Below are positions 36,425 to 43,472 of a DNA stretch of 57,654 nucleotides, piece after piece. Under the pieces are notes generated by a model, which saw only the letters and a list, made by a program, of their open reading frames with translations, ran no database searches and was not told where the DNA came from. The translations under genes were made by a program, and so were the position numbers. Origin of the DNA: Anaerolineales bacterium (GTDB lineage: Bacteria; Chloroflexota; Anaerolineae; Anaerolineales; Villigracilaceae); the NCBI GenBank assembly GCA_025056175.1, contig JANWWK010000051.1, forward strand, positions 1 through 57,654, read 5' to 3'. The first letter of the stretch is position 1, and each line of letters starts with the position of its first letter.

Positions 36425-38260
36425 TTAGTGGATGTTGCTGTGTGCCTGTCGTGTCTCGTTGGGCGCACCGCCCAGATGCGGCGGGGGCACGGGCTGGTTG
36501 TTCAGATATTGCTCCAGAAACGTTTGATTTCCTTGATGATGGAGCGCCTGCTCGAAGTCACCAGCAGGTGCCGGCGCCGGCCAATCGTCGAAGCGGAGCG
36601 GCTTAAACAGGCCGAACAGCCCGAAGAAACGTGCAACGGACAGCAGTAAGTGGTAACGATATTCCTGCATTTTGAGCGATTGCCATTCGACGATGTTGCC
36701 CATCGGGCCATGAATGCGCGATTTCTCGCGGATGACACGGTGAATATCTTGCGGGTCGCGGTAACCGGCAGGGGAAAGCAGCAGCAGGTTTGCGCCCAAA
36801 ATCAGAACAGAGAAGACAATCAGAACCACCCAGCCGCCTTCGTTCCACTTCGTCACAATTTGTCCAACGAAAATGATGGTCGAAAGCGTAGCGGCAAAGG
36901 TGGTACCAAACAGCCCCAGCGTGCGCGCCCGACCGGTGAGATGCCGCTTGACATGTTCGCGCATGGCCAACCCCATCACAGCAATCGGCATGAAGACGCC
37001 GACCCCGTAGTAGGGGATGGCTGCGCTGGTGTTCCCGCGCACCAGGAATTGAATGAGAATGGCCAGCAAGGCAGCCGCCGTTACCGGGCGGGTGAAGGTG
37101 CCGTTGGGATTGCGATACACCACGATTTCTGGCAGTTCTCCAATGGCAACGTTGCGCCAGGTGATGGCTTGCAAATCCTGAAAGGCGGTCATCGAGGCAG
37201 CGGTCAGCAGGCCAATTGCCAGAATTTGATACGCCCAAAACAGCAGTGTGCCGCCAGGGAACATCGAGAAGCCGATGTACGCCAGGTTGCCAACCAGACT
37301 GCGTCCCTGCACGCCATCAAAGGCTTGAAAATGAATGGCAAAGTAGGTCAGCATCAGCGTCGTCAGCGCGCCGTAGAACAGGAACACCGTCTGCACAGCG
37401 CGGCCAATGCCCGATTTCCCACGATAGAAATTCCACAGTTTTTCCAGGCGGGGCAGGTGTTTGCGTCCCCATTTGACGAAGCCGGGGTCATCATCAATCA
37501 CAAATTGGATGCCGTTAGACATGGCCTCCAGGCCGGTGAGTGCCACCAGGCCTTTCATCGAGGCTGCCAGGATGTGAAAAATGGCTTCTCCCAGGCTGAC
37601 ATTGGCCGCGTGCAGGCTTTCGCGTGGGAGCGGTGGTACGTTCTGAGATTTGGCAATCAGCAAACCGATAACCATTGTCACCGTCAACAGGGCAAACAAC
37701 CCCAACCCGGTGAAGACCACCTGCGCTGATTCGCCCCGCCCGCGGATGGTGATGTACCAGGTAATGCCCACCAGCGCCGCACCAATTAAGAAATGCCAAT
37801 ACCAGGGAATGCCGCCCGCCTGGTTGAGCGAGAGCAATTGGTCTACCCCGGAGAGAGTGGAGACGACAATTGTGAAGATGTAATCTTGCAGTAAGATGAC
37901 GGCGACAATCAGGCTGAGCGCCGGTCCAAGGTAGCGCATGGCTGCGGTAAATGAACCGCCTCCTTCGTTGAACACGCCCAGTGAGTACATGTACAGCCCG
38001 CCAAATACCAGGTTTGCCAGGCTGATGACCGCAACGGCGGCATACGCATATTGCTCCAGTCCGTACGGGTGCAACGCATGGAGCATTTCGCCGGTGGCGT
38101 AGTAGTACGATGTAAAATAATCTACCCCGAACAGGGCAACGGCAGCCAGTAAACCGACCTGGCCTGCGCCGTGAACGTGTGCATCTTCTTCTCTTTCTCG
38201 CGGGGCCGCCTTGAAAGAAAGTGTGAGGAATAAAATAAGCAGTCCAATTGCAAATAACAT
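36425..38260 (-). CDS. APC superfamily permease, KimA-like candidate K+ transporter 2
   Basis: A 611-residue paralogue of the 33327-35168 permease, alike throughout: LFGVDYFTSYYYATGEMLHALHPYG, FNEGGGSFTAAMRYLGP, STLSGVDQLLSLNQ, GLVALTGLEAMSNGIQF and AFQDLQAITWRNVAIGELPEIVVYRNPNGTF. The C-terminal cytosolic part repeats YRDPQDIHRVIREKSRIHGPMGNIVEWQSLKMQEYRY and ends LGGAPNETRQAH. The shared tail LGGAP-x-ET in both copies suggests a conserved regulatory or docking motif. A T-rich KdpE-like site lies 76-95 bases upstream of the start, so Kdp-type regulation is plausible. Confidence 0.82.
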   Translation of the reverse strand: MLFAIGLLILFLTLSFKAAPREREEDAHVHGAGQVGLLAAVALFGVDYFTSYYYATGEMLHALHPYGLEQYAYAAVAVISLANLVFGGLYMYSLGVFNEGGGSFTAAMRYLGPALSLIVAVILLQDYIFTIVVSTLSGVDQLLSLNQAGGIPWYWHFLIGAALVGITWYITIRGRGESAQVVFTGLGLFALLTVTMVIGLLIAKSQNVPPLPRESLHAANVSLGEAIFHILAASMKGLVALTGLEAMSNGIQFVIDDDPGFVKWGRKHLPRLEKLWNFYRGKSGIGRAVQTVFLFYGALTTLMLTYFAIHFQAFDGVQGRSLVGNLAYIGFSMFPGGTLLFWAYQILAIGLLTAASMTAFQDLQAITWRNVAIGELPEIVVYRNPNGTFTRPVTAAALLAILIQFLVRGNTSAAIPYYGVGVFMPIAVMGLAMREHVKRHLTGRARTLGLFGTTFAATLSTIIFVGQIVTKWNEGGWVVLIVFSVLILGANLLLLSPAGYRDPQDIHRVIREKSRIHGPMGNIVEWQSLKMQEYRYHLLLSVARFFGLFGLFKPLRFDDWPAPAPAGDFEQALHHQGNQTFLEQYLNNQPVPPPHLGGAPNETRQAHSNIH

Positions 38261-38335
38261 AGATTTCTACCTTTCCTGGTATATGGAAAGGATACCCCGT
38301 CCGAATAAAAGCCTCGCAAAAATTCCCCCGTTTCG

Positions 38336-38355
38336 CGTAAAGAAAAAATAAAAAT
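38336..38355 (-). promoter_or_regulatory. KdpE-like box upstream of permease 2
   Basis: On the minus strand this reads ATTTTTATTTTTTCTTTACG, 76-95 bases before the permease start. It is 18/20 identical to the site at 38777-38796 next to kdpE. From memory the E. coli KdpE operator upstream of kdpFABC is a very similar T-rich ATTTTTATA...TTTACA element. Binding is inference. Confidence 0.5.
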
Positions 38356-38393
38356 GTCCCAACGAAAGCGTAAGCCGGGCTGCTGGTCAAAAC

Positions 38394-38561
38394 TCACCGC
38401 AGGAAGATTTCCAGCAGAACAAACGTATAGAACCATGCCAGGGTGAAGAATACCAGAGCCTGTTGCCCGCGTGGTGAGATGGGTTGAAATGAAGCCCAAA
38501 CGATGCTCAACAACGGCAGGGCAGGCGCAAGCCTTCGCCAGTATTTGCGGACAAATTCCAT
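38394..38561 (-). CDS. Small membrane protein between kdpE and permease 2
   Basis: A 55-residue protein from the ATG at 38561, which has GAGG 5 bases upstream; the open frame extends to 38648. A basic N-terminus (MEFVRKYWRRLAP) leads to two hydrophobic segments (ALPLLSIVWASFQPI and ALVFFTLAWFYTFVLLEIFL). No family is recognised. It lies between the two KdpE-like boxes and could be a small transporter subunit in the manner of KdpF, which is speculation. The remaining gap 38562-38804 holds the second box. Confidence 0.5.
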   Translation of the reverse strand: MEFVRKYWRRLAPALPLLSIVWASFQPISPRGQQALVFFTLAWFYTFVLLEIFLR

Positions 38562-38776
38562 CACTGCCTCTGTTCCAGGAACCGTTTCCCAACGCAAAGA
38601 CGCAAAAATGTCAGGGCTTCTGTCTGCAAAGCATTGCAAATCTCGCATTGAACATTCAGAATGCCCTTGTTTCTGGGTTGCTTGAGCTCATTTGCAGGGA
38701 GGTTCTTTCGTTTTTTATTTCATCGTTATAGTGTATTCCTTTTCCGTAAAAAGCAGAGCAAAAAATTGGCCTGTGT

Positions 38777-38796
38777 CGTAAAAGAAAAATAAAAAT
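38777..38796 (-). promoter_or_regulatory. KdpE-like box downstream of the response regulator gene
   Basis: On the minus strand this reads ATTTTTATTTTTCTTTTACG, differing from the 38336-38355 site only by a shifted C. It begins 9 bases after the kdpE stop and could drive the small membrane protein and permease 2. A weaker variant with the same T...TTTTTACGG pattern lies near 38744-38766. Confidence 0.45.
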
Positions 38797-38804
38797 TCGG
38801 AGCA

Positions 38805-39503
38805 TCACTCATCTGCGATGAAGCGGTAGCCGATGCCCGGCTCAGTGAGCAGGATTTTCGGGTTTTGCGGGTCATCTTCCAGTTTCTTGCGGAGTTGACG
38901 GATATACACCCTTAAGTATTCGATTTTGTCTGCTTCTGCCGGGTCCCAAACGTTTGAGAGAATCATCTGATGCGTCAGCACGCGCCCGGCGTGCGAGGCC
39001 AGGTAAGCCAGCAGTTTGAATTCGGTCGCGGTGAGCGAAACTTCGACATTTTCGCGCCGTACCGAGAAACTGGTCAGGTCAATTTCCACCTTTCCGGCGC
39101 GCACTTTGGAGCGCTTTCCGCCTCCGCTGGACTGGGTTCTGTGCCGCAACGCAACGCGAATGCGTGCCAGCAGTTCCTCAATGCCAAACGGTTTGGTGAG
39201 ATAGTCATCAGCGCCGGCATCCAGCGCCGCTACTTTATCTTTTTCGCTGTCGCGCACGGAGAGAATCAGAATGGGTGTGTTCGTCCACTCACGCAGCTCT
39301 TTACATACCTGAATACCGTCCATATCTGGCAGCGACATATCCAGGATAATCAAATCGGGCTGTTCGGCAGCGGCCAGTGCCAGCCCCTCCTCACCACGCA
39401 ACGCTGTGCTGACCCGGAACTGTTTTGCCGTCAGAATGGTGCGCAATGCCCGCAAAATTTGCGGCTCGTCATCAATCACCAGGATGTGGATTGGATTCGT
39501 CAT
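38805..39503 (-). CDS. kdpE: KdpE-like response regulator (OmpR family)
   Basis: A 232-residue two-component regulator. The receiver domain has acidic D11/D12, phosphoacceptor Asp55 in LIILDMSLPDMDGI, and Lys in DYLTKPFG. The C-terminal OmpR winged helix ends YLRVYIRQLRKKLEDDPQNPKILLTEPGIGYRF, the TEPGIGYRF form typical of KdpE. It is the downstream partner of the histidine kinase gene (56-base gap). No kdpFABC genes are visible, so its targets are probably the local permeases. Confidence 0.9.
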   Translation of the reverse strand: MTNPIHILVIDDEPQILRALRTILTAKQFRVSTALRGEEGLALAAAEQPDLIILDMSLPDMDGIQVCKELREWTNTPILILSVRDSEKDKVAALDAGADDYLTKPFGIEELLARIRVALRHRTQSSGGGKRSKVRAGKVEIDLTSFSVRRENVEVSLTATEFKLLAYLASHAGRVLTHQMILSNVWDPAEADKIEYLRVYIRQLRKKLEDDPQNPKILLTEPGIGYRFIADE

Positions 39504-39559
39504 CGCGTTGTATTGCTCCGCGTGGCTCGAAATCTGGAAACAACCGGTTCCCTTTCAGG

Positions 39560-40882
39560 CTACCGCAAAGGTAGGGTGAAGTTGAATGCCAGGCCATCGG
39601 TCAGGTTTTCAGCCCAGATTCTACCGCCATGCGCCTCGATAATCCCTTTGGTGATAGAAAGCCCCAATCCGCTGCCGGTCACGCGGTCTGAAGGATTGAT
39701 GCGGTAGAATTTATCGAAGATGCGTTCCAGGTCTTCTTCGGGGATGGGGATGCTCTGGTTGGTCAGGCGCACTCGCAGAGATGTGTCGTCGTGGCGTTGG
39801 GCGATAATCCGGATGGTCGAACCGGGCGGGGAGTACTTCAGGCTGTTGGTTAGCAGATTAGTAAATACCTGTTCCATTTGCATAAAATCCACGTTCACGA
39901 GCGGCAGGTCATCGCTGATTTCTACTTCGACCCGATGGCTGTGCAATTGAGACCGCAAGCGCACCAGCACCGATTCGACAATTTCTATCAGCAGGTTGGG
40001 CTTTTTTTGCGGCTTGAGCGCCCCTGCCTCGATACGCGACATATCCAATAAGTTGCCGACCAGGATGTTCAAGTGGTCAATCTCTTCTTCGATGGTTGTC
40101 AGCAATTCAGTCCGTGCTGCCGAATCCCAGGCTACTTCGCCAGAGCGCAGGCTGCTAACCGATGCTTTGATGGCCGAAAGCGGCGTGCGTAATTCGTGTG
40201 ACACCGAAGAGAGCAGGGAAGATTTCAGACGGTCGCTTTCCTCCAGCACTCTGGCTTTTTGTTCAGCGTGAACCAGGCGCAATCGTTCAATGGATAAGAC
40301 ACCCTGGCTGGCAAAGGTTTGGAAGATCCGCATCTCAGCAGGCTGAAAGGGGGGATAAGCCCGCCATAAACGGATTTCACCCATCAACCCGCGTGCCGTT
40401 TGCAGCGGTGCGATGGCATCTGGTTTGCGGGTAAAGCGCATACCGCGCGCAAAGTTCACGGTTTGCTCACCACGTTCCAGCGAAATTTCTACCCGGTCGG
40501 CCAGCAGGGTATCTATCACTTTTTCAGCCAAAGCCTCAACCGCAGCCGATTCATCGCGCGCCTGTGCCAGCGCATTGCTGAGTTCAAATAGTCGCAAGGC
40601 TTCGGCTTCGCGCGACCGCGCCAGCTTCAGGTGGATGCGCGCACGCCCCATTAATTCACTGATGATGACCACCACGCTCAAGAGCGCGGCCAGCACCACC
40701 CAATCACCAGGACGGTAAATATCGAACGCATGTGCAGGCTCAATGCAAAAATAGTTGACCGCCACGAACGCGGTCACTGCACCGGTGAGTCCTGCTGTTA
40801 ATCCCCAGCCAATTGCGCTGGCAAGCATCGCATGACGGCGAAGCATCTCGCGCAGTGGATGCAAAGGCGTATTCATCGTCAT
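39560..40882 (-). CDS. KdpD-like sensor histidine kinase lacking the N-terminal KdpD and USP domains
   Basis: A 440-residue kinase. It starts directly at a shortened DUF4118/KdpD membrane region (two helices, with TAFVAVNYFCIEPAHAFDIYRPGDWVVLAALLSVVVIISELMGRAR). A GAF-like domain follows at about 90-200, then HisKA with His229 (SSVSHELRTPLSAIKAS) and HATPase with N box NLLTNSLKYSPPG and G boxes ERIFDKFYR and GSGLGLSITKGIIEAHGG. Full KdpD is about 900 residues; the N-terminal nucleotide/USP sensor half is absent and no fragment of it lies upstream. The signal sensed is therefore likely different from that of E. coli KdpD. Confidence 0.88.
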   Translation of the reverse strand: MTMNTPLHPLREMLRRHAMLASAIGWGLTAGLTGAVTAFVAVNYFCIEPAHAFDIYRPGDWVVLAALLSVVVIISELMGRARIHLKLARSREAEALRLFELSNALAQARDESAAVEALAEKVIDTLLADRVEISLERGEQTVNFARGMRFTRKPDAIAPLQTARGLMGEIRLWRAYPPFQPAEMRIFQTFASQGVLSIERLRLVHAEQKARVLEESDRLKSSLLSSVSHELRTPLSAIKASVSSLRSGEVAWDSAARTELLTTIEEEIDHLNILVGNLLDMSRIEAGALKPQKKPNLLIEIVESVLVRLRSQLHSHRVEVEISDDLPLVNVDFMQMEQVFTNLLTNSLKYSPPGSTIRIIAQRHDDTSLRVRLTNQSIPIPEEDLERIFDKFYRINPSDRVTGSGLGLSITKGIIEAHGGRIWAENLTDGLAFNFTLPLR

Positions 40883-40888
40883 CTTCGT

Positions 40889-41323
40889 TCAACGCACCGC
40901 TTTTTGGAGGAGCGCCACGATGATTTGTTCTGCTGCAGGCGTCCACTCCTTGAGCGCAAAGGAAGTCGGCCAAAGTTCGCCCTCGTCCAGGTGGGCCGAA
41001 TCGGTAAAACCCAGAGTAGCGTAGCGTGCGCCAAACTTTTGTGCGCCCTGGAAGAAGCACACTACCTTTCCTTCGGCGTTGGCATAAGCCGGCATACCAT
41101 ACCAGGTTTTGGGCGTCAGCATCGGGGCGTTTTGGCTGACGATTTCATGAAATCGTGCCGCCATAGAGCGGTCTGGTTCGGGCATTTCAGCAATTTTTGC
41201 CTGCACGGCGGCTTCGCCGGCGGCCCGGTCTTTGTTCAGACGTGTTTCGGCTTTCAATTCCCTGGCGCGCTCGCGCATGGCCGCTTTTTCTGCGGAGGAA
41301 AATGAGGTATTCTCTGCTTTCAT
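40889..41323 (-). CDS. DUF1801 family protein (YdhG-like)
   Basis: A 144-residue protein; the ATG at 41323 has AGGAG at 7-base spacing, and the longer frame to 41401 overlaps the divergent gene. An Arg/Lys/Glu-rich N-terminal helix precedes the DUF1801 fold: ARFHEIVSQNAPMLTPKTWYGMPAYANAEGKVVCFFQGAQKFGARYATLGFTDSAHLDEGELWPTSFALKEW. The family's function is not established. It is on the opposite strand from the next gene, with a 70-base divergent promoter region containing TACAAT at 41347-41352. Confidence 0.78.
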   Translation of the reverse strand: MKAENTSFSSAEKAAMRERARELKAETRLNKDRAAGEAAVQAKIAEMPEPDRSMAARFHEIVSQNAPMLTPKTWYGMPAYANAEGKVVCFFQGAQKFGARYATLGFTDSAHLDEGELWPTSFALKEWTPAAEQIIVALLQKAVR

Positions 41324-41393
41324 GTAGACGCTCCTCTCGAAAAATCGTACAATAGAAAAAAGGCTCGCTTCTCTCACTGCCAGGAGGTGGATG

Positions 41394-41657
41394 ATGTCCA
41401 ACCCCGAATTTCGCTCTCTGCTCGACCAATTGCGCCGCGAACTGGAGACGGCTGGCCCGATTGATGAGGAGGGCCGTGAATTGCTTCGCGCGCTCGATGC
41501 CGATATTCATGCGTTACTGGAACGTTCCAAAAGTGCTTCTGTGCCCTCGACGCTCTCGCGGCTGGAACAGGCCATCGCGCACTTCGAGGCGGAACATCCC
41601 AGCCTGACCACAGTGCTCTCGCAGCTGTTTGCCTCGCTCAGCAACGCTGGAATTTGA
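41394..41657 (+). CDS. DUF4404 family small helical protein
   Basis: An 87-residue protein. AGGAGG (41382-41387) is 6 bases before the ATG at 41394, which I prefer over the adjacent ATG at 41391. Helical coiled-coil-like sequence: FRSLLDQLRRELETAG, EGRELLRALDADIHALL, STLSRLEQAIAHFEAEHPSLTTVLSQLFASLSNAGI. This fits the DUF4404 family, of unknown function. Its stop is immediately followed by the start of a short-chain dehydrogenase gene, so the two are co-translated. Confidence 0.72.
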   Translation: MSNPEFRSLLDQLRRELETAGPIDEEGRELLRALDADIHALLERSKSASVPSTLSRLEQAIAHFEAEHPSLTTVLSQLFASLSNAGI

Positions 41658-42443
41658 ATGATGCGGCCTCTCGAAAAACAGGTTGCTTTTGTTACCGGCG
41701 CGGGTTCGCCCTCCGGCATCGGGTTTGCCATTGCCCGTGACCTGGGGCGGGATGGCGCATCGCTGGCGTTGGTCAGCACCACCGAGCGCATTCATGCCCG
41801 CGCTGCCGAGTTGCAAGCCGAGGGCATTCGCGCGCAGGGATATGTGGCCGACCTGACTCTGCCAGAGGCCGCCCAGCGCATTGTCCAGTCGCTGCACGCC
41901 GCATTTGGCCGCCTGGATATTTGCGTCAACAATGCTGGTATGACGGTCGTCACTGAACAGGAACAACTTGACCAACCCATAGACACCCTGACGCTTGCCG
42001 ATTGGGAAAAAAGCCTGGCGCGCAACCTGACCACTTGTTTCCTCGTTACCCGGGCGGTCTTGCCGTTGATGCGCGCCCAACGCTATGGGCGTATCATCAA
42101 CATCGCCTCGACCAGCGGCCCGGTGCAGGCCTTTGTGGGCGATTCGGCTTACCACGCTGCCAAAGCCGGCATGTGGGGCTTCACCCGCGCCGTGGCGCTC
42201 GAAACCGCCGCCGATGGCATCACTGTCAATGCGGTCGCGCCCGGCTGGATTGCCACCGCCTCGCAACTCGATTTCGAGAAACGCGCGGGCGAACTGACCC
42301 CGATGAAACGCTCCGGCACGCCCGCAGAAGTCGCCCATGCTGTTCGCTTTCTCGCCCATCCGGGCGCATCATATATCACCGGACAGTTGATTGTGGTGGA
42401 TGGAGGCAATTCTCTGCCAGAAGATAGGGGCTGGAGACCGTAA
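41658..42443 (+). CDS. Short-chain dehydrogenase/reductase (FabG-like)
   Basis: A 261-residue NAD(P)-dependent oxidoreductase. The cofactor motif is [19 protein letters not shown] (TGxxxGIG with an inserted Pro-Ser). NNAG occurs in [11 protein letters not shown]. Catalytic Ser in [10 protein letters not shown], Tyr and Lys in [13 protein letters not shown], and the end motif [10 protein letters not shown] are all present. The substrate is not predictable; 3-oxoacyl-ACP reductase-like or sugar/alcohol dehydrogenase activity is possible. Confidence 0.9.
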   Translation: MMRPLEKQVAFVTGAGSPSGIGFAIARDLGRDGASLALVSTTERIHARAAELQAEGIRAQGYVADLTLPEAAQRIVQSLHAAFGRLDICVNNAGMTVVTEQEQLDQPIDTLTLADWEKSLARNLTTCFLVTRAVLPLMRAQRYGRIINIASTSGPVQAFVGDSAYHAAKAGMWGFTRAVALETAADGITVNAVAPGWIATASQLDFEKRAGELTPMKRSGTPAEVAHAVRFLAHPGASYITGQLIVVDGGNSLPEDRGWRP

Positions 42444-42484
42444 CGGTTGCTTCATCACCACGTCTCTCCGTGATTTGGAGAGAT

Positions 42485-42490
42485 TATAAT
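42485..42490 (+). promoter_or_regulatory. TATAAT -10 box 6 bases before ATG (leaderless start)
   Basis: TATAAT followed by CAAAAT and the ATG at 42497. No good -35 is visible at 17 bases. The only purine-rich stretch (GGAGAG) is more than 12 bases from the ATG. Confidence 0.5.
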
Positions 42491-42496
42491 CAAAAT

Positions 42497-42910
42497 ATGG
42501 AAATCAACGTTACTACCCCCGCTTTGTTGTTCCCGGCCATTTCGCTTTTGCTCTTGGCCTTCACCAATCGGTTTCTCACCCTGGCCAATCTGATTCGTGA
42601 TTTGCATGCCAGATACAAAATTGACCGCAACGAAGTATACGTCGGTCAAATTGCCAATTTGCGTTACCGCATTCGATTGATACGTGACATGCAGGCGTTT
42701 GGCATTGCCAGCCTGTTGTTGTGTGTGGTTTCGATGTTTGCGCTGTTTGCGGGCTGGCTTGTGGTGGGGAAGTGGATTTTTGGCCTGAGCCTGATTTTGA
42801 TGATGATTGCCCTGGCGCTCTCTCTGCGTGAAATTCAAGTCTCGGTCGGCGCGCTCGATTTGCACCTGAAGGATATGGAGCAAATCATCGAGCAGGCGCG
42901 CAAAAAATAA
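42497..42910 (+). CDS. DUF2721 family membrane protein
   Basis: A 137-residue protein with three hydrophobic helices: LLFPAISLLLLAFTNRFLTL, FGIASLLLCVVSMFALFAGWLVV and IFGLSLILMMIALALSL. The middle segment NLIRDLHARYKIDRNEVYVGQIANLRYRIRLIRDMQAF is the DUF2721 signature. Function is unknown. The frame could start at a GTG at 42470, but the perfect TATAAT at 42485-42490 makes a leaderless ATG at 42497 more likely. Confidence 0.78.
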   Translation: MEINVTTPALLFPAISLLLLAFTNRFLTLANLIRDLHARYKIDRNEVYVGQIANLRYRIRLIRDMQAFGIASLLLCVVSMFALFAGWLVVGKWIFGLSLILMMIALALSLREIQVSVGALDLHLKDMEQIIEQARKK

Positions 42911-42912
42911 AC

Positions 42913-42933
42913 AGGGGCGCTCATGGCGCCCCT
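42913..42933 (-). terminator. Terminator at the end of the hydrogenase operon
   Basis: AGGGGCGC (42913-42920) and its complement (42926-42933) form an 8-bp stem whose loop contains the stop codon of the hydrogenase protease gene. On the minus strand it is followed by TGTTTATTTTTT. It sits between convergent genes. Confidence 0.75.
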
Positions 42934-43412
42934 AACGCTTCAAAAACGGCTGCTACCGCTCTTGGCACGGCAGCGGCCACCGGAGGGGTCAGTTCCTCCG
43001 TAAAATCATACACGTGCGCGGCCTCAATGGCGACGACTTGAATCTCCTCGTCCTGTGGCAGGGAGGCGCCCATGCGCCGACCGAGTTCCAGCGCACGCTT
43101 CAGCGAAAGGTCGTGCGCTGAAGCGCTGTGTCCATAGGTCAGGTCTTCCAGCGCATCCAGCCGAAAGGTGACAACTTCGCCCTGGGGGTATCTGCCAGTG
43201 TTGAGCGAATCAATCAGAATGACACGCTCATAGCCAATCATGTGCTCCATCAGTGAGATGCCGGCCAGGGAGAGACATTCGACGGTTATCTCTCCCTGCG
43301 GGAGAGGGGTTGGGGGCGAAGGGAGCTGCCGCTCGACCTGTTGCGCCACCTTCCAGCCAACACCGTCATCACCCAGAATGGGGTTGCCGAGTCCGATGAT
43401 GAGTGTTTTCAT
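42921..43412 (-). CDS. [NiFe] hydrogenase maturation endopeptidase (HyaD/HycI family)
   Basis: A 163-residue protease that trims the C-terminus of the hydrogenase large subunit after nickel insertion. Motifs are IIGLGNPILGDDGVGWKVAQQVE (the nickel-sensing acidic residue lies in GDDG), VILIDSLNTG and SAHDLSLKRALELG. It is the last gene of the hydrogenase operon, 60 bases after mvhA, and that gap contains a large hairpin. Residues 31-41 (PSPPTPLPQGE) look like an in-frame insertion from a dispersed palindromic repeat. No Shine-Dalgarno is obvious. Confidence 0.92.
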   Translation of the reverse strand: MKTLIIGLGNPILGDDGVGWKVAQQVERQLPSPPTPLPQGEITVECLSLAGISLMEHMIGYERVILIDSLNTGRYPQGEVVTFRLDALEDLTYGHSASAHDLSLKRALELGRRMGASLPQDEEIQVVAIEAAHVYDFTEELTPPVAAAVPRAVAAVFEALGAP

Positions 43413-43422
43413 GGTCAAAGAG

Positions 43423-43466
43423 GACGGTGAACGATAGACCGCGTCACAGGCCTATCATTCACCGTC
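43423..43466 (-). promoter_or_regulatory. Large intercistronic hairpin between mvhA and the maturation protease gene
   Basis: GACGGTGAACGATAG (43423-43437) pairs with CTATCATTCACCGTC (43452-43466), 14 of 15 positions. It begins 6 bases after the mvhA stop and ends 10 bases before the protease ATG on the minus strand. It could lower read-through or translation of the protease relative to structural subunits. Confidence 0.6.
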
Positions 43467-43472
43467 TATGCT

